NCBI RefSeq assembly: GCF_000876015.1
Contig: NZ_BBQM01000012.1
Coordinates: 682,001-746,000, forward strand
Direction: 5' to 3'
DNA length: 64,000 nucleotides
Origin: Cupriavidus basilensis
GTDB lineage: Bacteria; Pseudomonadota; Gammaproteobacteria; Burkholderiales; Burkholderiaceae
Shown: positions 1 to 10,040 of the stretch, piece by piece
Position numbering within the stretch: position 1 is the stretch's first letter
How the letters are laid out: every line of letters starts with the position of its first letter
Made by a program: the position numbers and the translations under genes
Notes under the pieces: generated by a model
What the model was told of the DNA's origin: nothing
Databases searched by the model: none
Seen by the model: only the letters and a program-made list of their open reading frames with translations

Positions 1-19
1 GCCGTGGCCGGCGCGCCCA

Positions 20-679
<660 letters not shown>

Positions 680-750
680 GTTGCGCTCCTCGGGAGGCGA
701 ATCGCGAAAAGGTCGTGCCGCGCGCGGCGGGAAAGCGCGCGGCGCGGCGG

Positions 751-2057
751 CTAGAACACCGTGCCGTCGCTGTCGATGGCGAAGGGTGGCGCGCCGCCCG
801 GCCTGCGCTTGGCGGCAATGCGCCGTCCCGCCGCCCAGGTGCCGCCCTCCAGCACGCGCGCCAGCGGGAAGGCCTCGGCCGACAGCCCGAGCGCCTCGCG
901 CACCGACGCCGCCACCAGGTCCAGCCCGGTGACGGTGAGCGCGCGCCACTCCACGATGACCGGCTCGTCCACCGTATGCGTGACGGTGGCGAAGGCGGGA
1001 TCGCGCGGCACCATCAGCTCGAAGTCGAACAGCAGGCCACCGTTGCGGTATTCGGGCAGGCCGGTGAGGACTTCCAGTCCCGTCACGGTCAGGCCGGCGT
1101 CCTCGAGCGGCTCCAGCAGCGAGTACGTCAGCCATTGCGTGAGCTTGTGGAACGGCACCAGGCCGTCGGCGCAGGCCGGGTGATGCCAGCAGTCGCCCAG
1201 CGAGACGCCCTCCAGCTTGACGCGGCCGGGCCACACCGGCCCCAGCGCCACCAGCAGCGTGGTCAGCACGAAGCCGGCTTCGATGCGGCCGTCGACGGCG
1301 TGCGCCTTGAGGTAGTCGTACAGGTTGCCCAGCCGCGCCGGCGTGCCGAACACGGCGGGCGTGGCCTGCGCCACCTCGCCCAGCCGGCGCAGCAGCCCGG
1401 CGCGGCCTTCCAGGCCGACCAGCGGGTTGTGCTGCGCCACCTGGAACGCGGTGGCGATGGAGGATGCATCGATGCGCATCAGCCGCTCGGCATCGGCGCG
1501 CAGCGGCTGGCCGAGCTGCGCGGAAAAACCGCCGCGCGCGAACAGGTCGAAGCTGGCCACGCCGAGCCCTTCCGAGCGCGTGAGCAGCAGGTCGCTGGCC
1601 GGGTCGCGGTAGCGCCAGTCGGGGCCGGCGCCGGCGTCGAGCAGCACGCTGGGGATCACCAGGTCGATGCCGATGCGGGCCCGTTCCTCGCGGTCCGCCT
1701 CGCCGGACAAGCCGCCGCGCTCGCACAGGATCTGCCAGCGGTCCAGCCGCTCGCCGCCCTGGCCGCTCTCGAAATGGCGCCAGCGGCTGTGATACGGCAC
1801 GTTCAGGTCCGGATAGCGCTGGCGGATGGTGGCCGCCACGTAGTCGGCCACCGCCGGGATGCGGTCCGGGTGCCAGGTAAACAGCTCGGACGCGCCCGCC
1901 GCCACGTGCCCGGTCACGGCCGCGCAACGCGTGCGCACGGCCTGGCCGGTCAGCAGCGCCGCGGCCGGATGCCCCGGCGGCACCGGGCTGGCCCAGCCGG
2001 GCGCATCGGTGAAGCCGCCGGACGCGCCGCCCGGCGCGCCCGCTTCAGGTGTCTCGT

Positions 2058-2061
<4 letters not shown>
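751..2061 (-). CDS. URC4/urg3 family protein (DUF1688), uracil catabolism
   Basis: A 436-residue protein recognised as the DUF1688 family, whose fungal members are URC4 of Lachancea kluyveri and urg3. These genes are required for growth on uracil as nitrogen source by the URC pathway; the chemical step done by URC4 is not established. The protein is soluble, without signal peptide or membrane segments, and has the usual length. Its ATG overlaps the stop of the upstream URC1 gene by four bases (ATGA), and upp follows 71 bases downstream. Identification rests on overall sequence and on the URC1-URC4-upp order, which is typical of bacterial URC clusters. Confidence 0.88.
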
Positions 2062-3296
<1,235 letters not shown>

Positions 3297-3316
3297 GGCA
3301 GCCTCGGAACAGGAAT

Positions 3317-3334
3317 CCTGACCAAACGGTCAGG
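3317..3334. promoter_or_regulatory. RutR-like operator upstream of the URC operon
   Basis: A perfect inverted repeat with 7-base arms, CCTGACCAAACGGTCAGG. Its core TGACCA-AA-CGGTCA differs by one base from the RutR consensus TGACCA-NN-TGGTCA. It lies between the predicted transcription start (about 3339) and the URC1 start codon, where a TetR-family repressor could block transcription. RutR is the uracil-responsive TetR regulator of pyrimidine catabolism in enterobacteria. No tetR gene is seen in the window, so the regulator would be encoded elsewhere. Confidence 0.6.
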
Positions 3335-3345
3335 TTTACGATTCC

Positions 3346-3375
3346 ATAGTAGGCAACCTTCATGCCATATCCCAA
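3346..3375 (-). promoter_or_regulatory. Predicted sigma-70 promoter of the URC operon
   Basis: On the minus strand a -35 element TTGGGA (3370-3375) and a -10 element TACTAT (3346-3351) are separated by 18 bases, each matching consensus at four of six positions. The predicted start near 3339 leaves a leader of about 43 bases that contains the RutR-like dyad. Confidence 0.45.
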
Positions 3376-3483
3376 TGCTCGTTTTTACCGTATGTTGCGC
3401 GGCCAACCCCGCCGCGCGGCGCCCGGGCGCACCGTGCGCGTGCGGCCCGCCGCCGGCTTGTGGTGCAGCGGCACCATGTGAAA

Positions 3484-3515
3484 GCGGCGCCCGGCCTGGG
3501 GGGGCCGGGCGCCGC
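3484..3515 (-). terminator. Rho-independent terminator of the acyltransferase gene
   Basis: A 13-base perfect stem (3484-3496 with 3503-3515) with a six-base loop lies downstream of the acyltransferase stop at 3559, followed on the minus strand by CTTTCA. It separates that gene from the URC operon promoter. The T-run is short. Confidence 0.6.
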
Positions 3516-3558
3516 CTGGAACGCGCCGCGCAGGAAGCCGGGCCTGCCGGCCGGCAAC

Positions 3559-4680
3559 TCAGGTGGAGCGCTCGCGCCCCACCGGCTGGCGCCGCGCCGC
3601 GGACCCGGCGCGGGCCGGCCACAGCGCCTGGCGCATCGCGCTCAGCGGCGCCCCGCTTTCCACATAACGATGGAACAGCGTGCCGGCCACGTTGCTCAGC
3701 AGCCATGCCGCGACCATGCCGAGCGCATTGAGCACCGGCTGCTGTGGCGCAAGATGGAACACCACCGCGTTGACCACCAGGCAGACCGGGAAGTGAACCA
3801 GGAACACCGAGTAGGAAATGCGCCCGAAAAATGCCAGCGCGCTGGCGCGCGGCCAGTGCTCCAGCCAGCCGCCGCGGCGCGCCATGCCCAGCAGCAGCGC
3901 CACCGCCAGCGCCACCGCGATGCGCAGGCGGAAATCCACGATCAGCGCGGCCGCCACCGCCGCGCCCAGCACCAGCAGCGCCACCGGCGAGCGCTCGGGC
4001 GCGGAGGCCCAGTACGCCAGCGTGCCCATGCCATAGGCGCCGAAGAAATAGATCGCCCACATGTCCCAGGCGGCATCGCGGTTGAACCAGAACAGCGACG
4101 CCAGCGCCAGCGCCGACACCGCCAGCATGCCCAGCGCCGCGCCGCCCGCTTCCAGCCGGCGCGCGCACAGGCGCGCCGCCCACAGCGCCACGATCAGCAG
4201 CGCGAACAGCTGCAGGTCGATGGCCACGTACCAGACGCCCGCCGAGAGCGCGTCGAAATCGAGCACGTTGTGCAGCAGCAGCACGTGCGCCAGGAACTGG
4301 TGCAGGCCCGGCGCGCCGGGAATGGAATCGTGATGCATCCAGGTGCGCGCGATCGCGGCGCCGGCGATGGCGATCAGGATGGCCACGGTGTAGGGCACCA
4401 CCAGCTTCTGGTAGCGCCGCCAGATCGCCAGCAGCGGATGCGGCACCATCAGGTGGCCGCCGGGCGCGAGGCTGCGCGCCGCCAGGAAGCCGCTGATGAC
4501 GAGGAAGGCCTGCACCGCGATGCGCGCGTACTGCGAGAACCAGTCGAGCAGGTCGGGGGCCAGCACGTGGGCCACATCCGACATCGGGCCGTAGAAAGCA
4601 AGGTGATGCAGCACGATCAACTGCGAGCTGATCGCCTTGAGTGCGTCAATGCACGCCATGCGCGAAGGACGGGGGCTCAT
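3559..4680 (-). CDS. Acyltransferase 3 family membrane protein (OafA/YrhL type)
   Basis: A 373-residue polytopic protein with about ten hydrophobic segments. It has the family features of an early Arg/Asp-containing segment (RMACIDALKAISSQLIVLHHL), the HHLAF histidines, a GFLAARS loop and the GRISYSVFLVHFP segment near the C-terminus. Such proteins move acyl groups, often acetyl, onto polysaccharide, lipopolysaccharide or peptidoglycan at the inner membrane; the acceptor here is unknown. It appears monocistronic: a terminator follows it, and a TATAAC box lies only eight bases before its ATG with no ribosome-binding site visible, which suggests a leaderless transcript. Confidence 0.85.
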   Translation of the reverse strand: MSPRPSRMACIDALKAISSQLIVLHHLAFYGPMSDVAHVLAPDLLDWFSQYARIAVQAFLVISGFLAARSLAPGGHLMVPHPLLAIWRRYQKLVVPYTVAILIAIAGAAIARTWMHHDSIPGAPGLHQFLAHVLLLHNVLDFDALSAGVWYVAIDLQLFALLIVALWAARLCARRLEAGGAALGMLAVSALALASLFWFNRDAAWDMWAIYFFGAYGMGTLAYWASAPERSPVALLVLGAAVAAALIVDFRLRIAVALAVALLLGMARRGGWLEHWPRASALAFFGRISYSVFLVHFPVCLVVNAVVFHLAPQQPVLNALGMVAAWLLSNVAGTLFHRYVESGAPLSAMRQALWPARAGSAARRQPVGRERST

Positions 4681-4688
4681 CGTTATTT

Positions 4689-4694
4689 GTTATA
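4689..4694 (-). promoter_or_regulatory. -10 element immediately before the acyltransferase ATG
   Basis: TATAAC on the minus strand ends eight bases before the start codon at 4680, placing the transcript start at or next to the ATG. No clear -35 hexamer was found 16-18 bases upstream. No Shine-Dalgarno sequence is present in the leader. Confidence 0.35.
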
Positions 4695-4836
4695 GGAATG
4701 CGACAAAGTGCAGGAGGCGTGATTCTACTCCTATGTGTGCATGGCGCACCGCCGCGGTGCGGTACCCGCCCGCCGCGTCACTTTCCCGCCACTGCCCGAT
4801 TCCCCGTTCTCGTGCGCTCCCCCGGTTCAGCCCGGT

Positions 4837-5358
4837 TCAGCCCGGCCGCCGGCACGAAAACCACAGCAGCGCCGCCGCCGCGCCGAGGCCGACCCAGTAG
4901 TCGGTCGGCGCGCCGCCCAGCCAGTGGACATGCCACGGCACGAACGCCGGCGCGAAGCGCGCTACGCCGTAGGCCGGGTTGAGCACGAACCAGAGAAAGT
5001 CCTCCGTAATCCAGAACAGCATGATGCAGGCGAGCACCCGGGCCTCGGCGCGCCAGTTCCAGCGCCCGGCGAACAGCAGCGGGAAATGGAAGAACAGCGC
5101 CACGCACGGAAACACCCAGGCGTGATAGCCGGTCATGGGGCGCCCGCCCCAGAAGATGTCCAGCAGCCAGTGGCGCTCGATGCGCCAGGTCGGCAGGTTG
5201 GCGGCCCAGCCGGCGGCGCCTTCGATCTGGATCTCGACGTTGGCGAAGAAGTACGCCATCAGCAGGGTCCAGCCGACCGTCAGCACCAGCGCCAGCGGAT
5301 GGCGCGGGGGCCAGGCCTGCGCCTGCCGCGGCAGGGCCGAGAGGTTCAGGGAGCGCAT
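4837..5358 (-). CDS. Small polytopic membrane protein at the end of the yfa operon
   Basis: A 173-residue hydrophobic protein with about five predicted membrane segments, rich in Trp and Phe (for example WITEDFLWFVLNP and WVFPCVALFFHFP). I do not recognise a named function. Its ATG overlaps the stop of the glycosyltransferase gene by four bases, so translation is probably coupled and the two may work together, perhaps in glycolipid export or assembly; that is inference. An HWLGG...DYWVG stretch near the C-terminus may form a conserved loop. A tandem 10-base repeat (ggttcagccc twice) covers the last codons and the bases just downstream. Confidence 0.75.
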   Translation of the reverse strand: MRSLNLSALPRQAQAWPPRHPLALVLTVGWTLLMAYFFANVEIQIEGAAGWAANLPTWRIERHWLLDIFWGGRPMTGYHAWVFPCVALFFHFPLLFAGRWNWRAEARVLACIMLFWITEDFLWFVLNPAYGVARFAPAFVPWHVHWLGGAPTDYWVGLGAAAALLWFSCRRPG

Positions 5359-6545
5359 CAGTGCGCCCCCGCCAGCGCCGGCGCCGGCTGCGGCCGGCCG
5401 GACAGTTGCGCCAGCACGGTCTGCAGCACGCGCCGCGCCGCCGCCGGCCGGCCCAGCGCGCGGGCGCGCTCGCGCATCTGCGCCAGCCGCGCCGGCTCGG
5501 CCAGCAGCAGGCGCACGCGGTATTCGAGCGAGACCAGGTCCACCGACTTGAGCGCCGCGCCCTGCTCCAGCAGGTAGTCGGCATTGCGCTCTTCCTGCCC
5601 GGGGATCGGCGCGTTGACGATCATCGGCACGCCCATCGCCAGGCACTCGGAGGTGGTGAGGCCGCCCGGCTTGGTGATGACGAGGTCGGAGCAGGCCATC
5701 AGCCGCGCCACCTCGTCGGTGAAGCCGAACGGGAACAGCCGGCCCGGCCGGGCGGCGGCGAGCGCCCCGAGGCGTGCCAGCGCGGCCTCGTTGCGCCCGG
5801 CCATGACGATCAATTGGAAGTCGTGGTCCAGCCCCAGCAGCGCGCCGGCCACCTCGTCCAGGCCGCCGAGGCCGGCGCCGCCGCCCATCAGCATGATGGT
5901 GCGCCGCGCCGGGTCCAGCCCGAAGTGCGCGGCGCAGGCCTGCCGGTCCTGCGGCGCGGTGAAGGCCGGCACCACGGGGATGCCGGTGGCATGGACGCGG
6001 TCCGGCTCGATGCGGCTCGCGCGCATGCGGAAGGCGATCTCCTCGCTGGCGGCGAAGTAGCCGGTCATATGCGGGATCACCCACATGCCGTGCAGGTCGA
6101 AGTCAGTCACCTGCACCCACACCGGCACCGCCAGGCGCTGGCGGCGCACCTCGTGCATCAGGATCTCGGCCGGCAGGAAATGCGTGCAGACGATGGCGTC
6201 CGGCGCGAACTCGTCGATCGCGCGGCGCAGCGCACGCGTGCTCAGGCGCTCGGCGGCGCGCCGCAGCTTCTGCATGGGCGCGGCCGGATCGGCCTCGGAA
6301 GTGTGAGCGTAAAGCATGCCCCACAGGGCCGGATAGCTGTTGACCAGCTTGATGTAGAAATCCGTGTAGAGCTTGCGGAAGGTGGCGGGCACGTAGCCCA
6401 TCACGTCGAGATGCAGGGTCCGCACCTCGGGGAATTCGGCCTGCGCGGTCAGGCGCAGCGCCTCGGCCGCGCGCATGTGGCCGGCGCCGGCGGAAACGCT
6501 GAGAAACAGGATCTTGTGCGGCGGCGGGGGCGGCATCGGGGGCAT
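5358..6545 (-). CDS. MGDG synthase-like glycosyltransferase (GT28)
   Basis: A 395-residue protein of the monogalactosyldiacylglycerol-synthase / GT28 family. The N-terminal acceptor domain begins KILFLSVSAGAGHMRAAEA, the GAGH motif being diagnostic. The C-terminal nucleotide-sugar domain has MLMGGGAGLGG and the donor-binding stretch KPGGLTTSECLAMGVPMI. Family members add galactose or glucose from a UDP-sugar to diacylglycerol at the inner leaflet of the inner membrane. The start at 6545 has CCGGAA five bases upstream; a second ATG nine bases inside is also possible. It lies 10 bases after the first yfaP copy and overlaps the next gene, an unusual partner for a yfa cluster. Confidence 0.85.
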   Translation of the reverse strand: MPPMPPPPPHKILFLSVSAGAGHMRAAEALRLTAQAEFPEVRTLHLDVMGYVPATFRKLYTDFYIKLVNSYPALWGMLYAHTSEADPAAPMQKLRRAAERLSTRALRRAIDEFAPDAIVCTHFLPAEILMHEVRRQRLAVPVWVQVTDFDLHGMWVIPHMTGYFAASEEIAFRMRASRIEPDRVHATGIPVVPAFTAPQDRQACAAHFGLDPARRTIMLMGGGAGLGGLDEVAGALLGLDHDFQLIVMAGRNEAALARLGALAAARPGRLFPFGFTDEVARLMACSDLVITKPGGLTTSECLAMGVPMIVNAPIPGQEERNADYLLEQGAALKSVDLVSLEYRVRLLLAEPARLAQMRERARALGRPAAARRVLQTVLAQLSGRPQPAPALAGAH

Positions 6546-6555
6546 CGGTTCCGGG

Positions 6556-7398
6556 TCACTTCATGACAAAGGACTTGATCAGGGTCAGCTCGCCGGGCTT
6601 GCGCATCGGCACGCGGAAGACCTGCTGCTTTTCGTTGGGCGTGTTCTCGTCGGTGATCACCGCCACCTGCGCCACGGTGATCGCCTCGGGCCCCGCGCCG
6701 CTGCCGTAGTAGTTCACGTAGACGAGGTAGGTGCCGGGCGGCGGCGCGGCGATCGAGTAGATCTCCGGCCCGTAGCCGGTGGTCACGTCCACGTCGAGCG
6801 CGCCGCCGTTGCCGGCCACGCGGTTGGCGTAGAAGGTGTGCTGGCCGTCGGGCGCCACCACGTGCAGGTCCAGGTCGGTCGCGTCGCTGTCCCAGGACAG
6901 TACCACGCGCAGGCGCGGGCGGGTCCGGCCCTGGTAGCCGTCGTAGAACTGCACGCGCTTGCCGGCGCCCTGCGCGGTGCGCATCTCCACGCTGTTGCTG
7001 CCGCCGGAGAAGGCGTAGGGCCGCGAGAAGCTACCGTCTTCTTCCACTCGCTGCGGCATGGCAACGCCGTTGACTACCAGCGTGGCGACCTGGCCGGCGC
7101 CGCGCCGCCCGCGGGCAGCCGGCGCGGCGGCGCCGGCCGCATCGCCAGCATCGCCCGCGTCGGCCTTGGGCGAGGTACGGATGCGCCCGGCGATCATCGC
7201 GCTGGCGGGCTGCCCCGCCGGCGTGGACACCGACACCGCCGGATAGTGGACCTCCTGCGTGTAGGCAGCCGTGTCGCCGGCGGCGTTGCGCCAGCCGTTG
7301 CGCGGCGTGGTGAACTCGATGGCGTCGCCGGCGTGCGCGGCGGTGGCCAGCAGCAGCAGGATCAGGCTGGCTAGAACGAGGTTCGGCTTGCGATGCAT
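6556..7398 (-). CDS. YfaP-like DUF2135 secreted protein, copy 1
   Basis: A 280-residue protein with an N-terminal signal peptide (MHRKPNLVLASLILLLLATAAHAG). Its C-terminal beta-sandwich region has the DUF2135 signatures DLDLHVVAPDG and GTYLVYVNYYG. A low-complexity Ala/Gly/Asp linker near residues 85-115 separates the two halves. E. coli YfaP is the family type, always encoded with the YfaS alpha-2-macroglobulin, so a periplasmic accessory role in that complex is likely. The start at 7398 is chosen for its signal peptide. A second DUF2135 gene lies immediately upstream, suggesting duplication followed by divergence. Confidence 0.85.
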   Translation of the reverse strand: MHRKPNLVLASLILLLLATAAHAGDAIEFTTPRNGWRNAAGDTAAYTQEVHYPAVSVSTPAGQPASAMIAGRIRTSPKADAGDAGDAAGAAAPAARGRRGAGQVATLVVNGVAMPQRVEEDGSFSRPYAFSGGSNSVEMRTAQGAGKRVQFYDGYQGRTRPRLRVVLSWDSDATDLDLHVVAPDGQHTFYANRVAGNGGALDVDVTTGYGPEIYSIAAPPPGTYLVYVNYYGSGAGPEAITVAQVAVITDENTPNEKQQVFRVPMRKPGELTLIKSFVMK

Positions 7399-7448
7399 AT
7401 CCACGGTCCCATCGCCCTTGCGGGCATTGTCTTTCCCGGCGGCGGGCT

Positions 7449-8267
7449 TCAGAAGCGCACCGACTTCATCAGCGCCAGTTCGCCCAGCTTGCGCAGCGGC
7501 ATCACCAGCGTCTCGCGCTTTTCGTTGAGGGTGTTTTCGTTGTAGATCAGCGTGAGCTTGGCGGTGATCAGGTCGCGCGCGTTCGCCCCGGACTGGAAGT
7601 TGTAGCCGCTCGCGTCGAAGTTGCCCCAGTAGTTCACGTAGAACAGCCACACGCCGGGGCGCGGCGCGGCGCTGGAGAAAATCTCGGGACCGGCGCCGTC
7701 CACGCTGTCCACGTCGAGCCCGCCGCCCTCGGCCAGCAGCGGACTGGCCCAGAAAGCGTGCCCGCCTTCGGGCGAGATCACATGGAGGTCGACTTCCGCC
7801 TTGGGATCGTCCCACGTCAGCACCGCGCGCAGCTTGGCCTGGACCTTGGTGGCGTCGGCCTCGTAGAACTGCAGGCGCTGGCGCGCGGCGCCGTCGGCGG
7901 AAATGATCTCCACGCTGTTGGAGCCGCGCCCGAACGCCCACGGCCGCGCAAAGCGGCCCTGCTCGTCGGCATAGAGCGGCATGGCGTTGCCGTTGACCAC
8001 CAGCGTGGGCGGCTTGCGGCCTGCGCTGCCGGCCTGGCGCAGGCGGCCTTCGATCAGCGTGCGGTATTTCTGCGCGCCGCGGTCCACCGGCGGCTTGGGA
8101 TAGGCCGCCGTGTAGCGCTCCAGCTCGCTGGACAGGCCGCTGTGGCGCCAGCCGCCGGCGGGGCCGTCGAGGTCGGCCACCGGACCGGCCGTGGCCGCCA
8201 GCGGCGCCAGCGCGCAAGCCAGCGCCACGCGGCGCCAGCAACGCGAAAAAAGAGAGTGGCGGTTCAT
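7449..8267 (-). CDS. YfaP-like DUF2135 secreted protein, copy 2
   Basis: A 272-residue signal-peptide protein (cleavage probably near LAATAGP) of the same DUF2135 family as its downstream neighbour. It shares the order NGWR/GGWR-type N-terminus, TLVVNG, GSNSVE, WDDP..DLHVISPEGG, LDVDSVDGAGPEI, WLFYVNYWG and KLGELALMKS. Its ATG overlaps the yfaQ stop by four bases, indicating tight coupling. Two consecutive YfaP-type proteins are more than the single copy of the E. coli cluster. They may form a heteromer or bind different partners; this is inference. Confidence 0.85.
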   Translation of the reverse strand: MNRHSLFSRCWRRVALACALAPLAATAGPVADLDGPAGGWRHSGLSSELERYTAAYPKPPVDRGAQKYRTLIEGRLRQAGSAGRKPPTLVVNGNAMPLYADEQGRFARPWAFGRGSNSVEIISADGAARQRLQFYEADATKVQAKLRAVLTWDDPKAEVDLHVISPEGGHAFWASPLLAEGGGLDVDSVDGAGPEIFSSAAPRPGVWLFYVNYWGNFDASGYNFQSGANARDLITAKLTLIYNENTLNEKRETLVMPLRKLGELALMKSVRF

Positions 8268-10033
8268 GAGGGATCTTCCGTGCGCACCAGCCGGCGCGCG
8301 AGGCTTTCGACGAACGACTCGTCCTGGCCGCGCGGATGGCGCGCGAATGCGAGATGCAGGTATTCGTGCGCCAGCGCGATGCGGTCGTCCTCGCTGGCGA
8401 GCCGGTGGATGTAGAGCCGGTTGCGGCGCGCGTCGGCATAGGGCCGGCCCTCGCGCACCTCGCACACGGCGGGCAGCGGCGGTGCCTCGAAGCCGGGCTC
8501 GGCGCCGAGCCGGCGCTGCCATTGCGGCGCGCGCTGCGCCAGCCATTGGCGCGCGCCGGCCACCGCCAGGCAGTCGCCGGCCACCGGGCTCTGGAACGAG
8601 GTCAGCGTGGCCTGCGGCCACCAGCGCGCGAGGATGGCGTCGAACGCCTGCCCCTGCGCGGCAGCGCGCCGGGCCTCGGTCCACGCCATGCGGCCCTGGC
8701 CGCCGGCATCGTGGTGGTAGCGCACGGCCACGCCGGACAGCACCAGCGCGTCGGTCTGGTCGGCCGCGCGCCGCGCGGCGGCGCCGGCGGGACGCGGCAG
8801 CACGCGCTGGGTGCGGCTGCTGTCGGCGATGCGGAAGCAGCCCTGCTCGCGCGCGGCCTGTTGGACCAGGTAGCTGCGCGCGGCCACGGCCAGCGCGCGG
8901 GCCGCCTCGGGCTCGGCGGTGTCGCCTTCGCGCTCCACCACGCGCGCCACGTAGTCGTTGAGGCCGAAGCGCCCGACCACGCGCGGCGCGGCGCCGGCCG
9001 GGCGCAGCAAGCTGAGCTCGCCGCGGCTTGCCACGCGCGCGCTGTTGCCGTTGGCGAACTCGGCGCGGAAGCTGCCGTCGAGCGGGCCAGCCGGCGCGGC
9101 CTTGCCATCGGCGCCGCGCACATCGCGCAGCGGGTAGCGCTCGAACAGGTCGACCAGCACGCAGGCGCCGTCGTCGGGCACCGGCACCGCGGCCAGCAGC
9201 GGCCGCAGCAGCGGCGCCGCGCGCCGCAGCACGCTGGCGCTGGCGCCCTGCCCGCCCAGCCACGCCGGGCTGCCGTCGGCCAGCCAGCCGGCCGCGCCGC
9301 CGATGGACGCGCCCGGCCGCGCCGGATCGGGCATGGTCCAGGTCTTGGCGCGCAGCAGGCTGCCGTAGTCGGCCAGCGTGCCTTCGCCGCGCCCCACGGT
9401 CAGCACCGACACCAGCGTGGCCGAGGCGGCCTGCTGCGCGGCGGGCGGCACCGCGTGCAGCGCCGCCAGCAGCTCGGCCACCGGCACCGCATGCTCCGGG
9501 CGCATCGCCTGCATGTCCTGCAGCCAGGCGGGCGCGCCGGCGTCTTGCCAGAAGCGGCGCCAGTCGGCGCCCGACAGACCCAGCCGGCGCGGCTCGAAAT
9601 AGCGCCCGCACGACCGCACCAGCGCATGCTCGCGGTCGATGCCCTGGCCGGCCGTGCAGCAATAGACTTCCTCGGGGTCGCCGCCGCGGCAGGTGTAGTC
9701 CTCGGTGCGCTGGTCACGGCCCACGAGGTAGCTGTAGACGAACAGCTTCCACACGCTGCCCAGCGGCGTGCGCAGGCCGGCGGGCAACGGCGCGGGCGCG
9801 CTCTCGCCGCCGCCGCCGAGGCGGTAGAGCCGCGCCTCGCCGCCGGCCAGCCGCGCGAAGCGCGGCGGCTCGCCGCCGGCCAGCCGCGCGAAGCGCGGCG
9901 GCTCGCCGCCCTGCGCCTGCGCCGCGGCGAACGCGGGCGCGGCGCAGGACAAGGAAATCAGCAGCGCAAGACAATGCACCAAGCGGCGCGCCCCGCGGCG
10001 CCCCGCCCTGCCTGCCGTCACGGCCGCGCGCAT
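8264..10033 (-). CDS. YfaQ-like DUF2300 envelope protein with SpoIID-like domain
   Basis: A 589-residue exported protein of the DUF2300 (YfaQ) family. Three separate catalytic-looking regions are visible. First is GSVWK (S93, K96), an SxxK motif as in penicillin-binding proteins and serine beta-lactamases. Second is a middle region with YVARVVEREGD...EAARALAVAARSY...VLSGVAVRYHHDAGG, resembling the SpoIID/LytB lytic-transglycosylase fold including its glutamate. Third is HEYLH (556-560), an HExxH zinc-protease motif. This suggests a peptidoglycan-acting role beside the alpha-2-macroglobulin, but no activity is proved. Residues 42-64 hold a perfect tandem 11-residue repeat, GGEPPRFARLA twice. 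It lies seven bases after yfaS and overlaps yfaP copy 2. Confidence 0.83.
   Translation of the reverse strand: MRAAVTAGRAGRRGARRLVHCLALLISLSCAAPAFAAAQAQGGEPPRFARLAGGEPPRFARLAGGEARLYRLGGGGESAPAPLPAGLRTPLGSVWKLFVYSYLVGRDQRTEDYTCRGGDPEEVYCCTAGQGIDREHALVRSCGRYFEPRRLGLSGADWRRFWQDAGAPAWLQDMQAMRPEHAVPVAELLAALHAVPPAAQQAASATLVSVLTVGRGEGTLADYGSLLRAKTWTMPDPARPGASIGGAAGWLADGSPAWLGGQGASASVLRRAAPLLRPLLAAVPVPDDGACVLVDLFERYPLRDVRGADGKAAPAGPLDGSFRAEFANGNSARVASRGELSLLRPAGAAPRVVGRFGLNDYVARVVEREGDTAEPEAARALAVAARSYLVQQAAREQGCFRIADSSRTQRVLPRPAGAAARRAADQTDALVLSGVAVRYHHDAGGQGRMAWTEARRAAAQGQAFDAILARWWPQATLTSFQSPVAGDCLAVAGARQWLAQRAPQWQRRLGAEPGFEAPPLPAVCEVREGRPYADARRNRLYIHRLASEDDRIALAHEYLHLAFARHPRGQDESFVESLARRLVRTEDPS
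9841..9906 (-). repeat. Perfect tandem 33-base repeat inside yfaQ
   Basis: Two identical in-frame 33-base units (9841-9873 and 9874-9906) encode GGEPPRFARLA twice just after the signal peptide. Each unit holds inverted CG-rich arms, so replication slippage is a likely cause and unit number may vary between strains. Confidence 0.9.
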
Positions 10034-10040
10034 GCCGGCC

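Noticed and set aside
680..1927. N-terminal extension of upp through the URC4 gene
   Set aside because: The extension is Arg/Ala/Gly-rich and lies antiphase to URC4 in the same direction; the upp start at 679 has a good ribosome-binding site.
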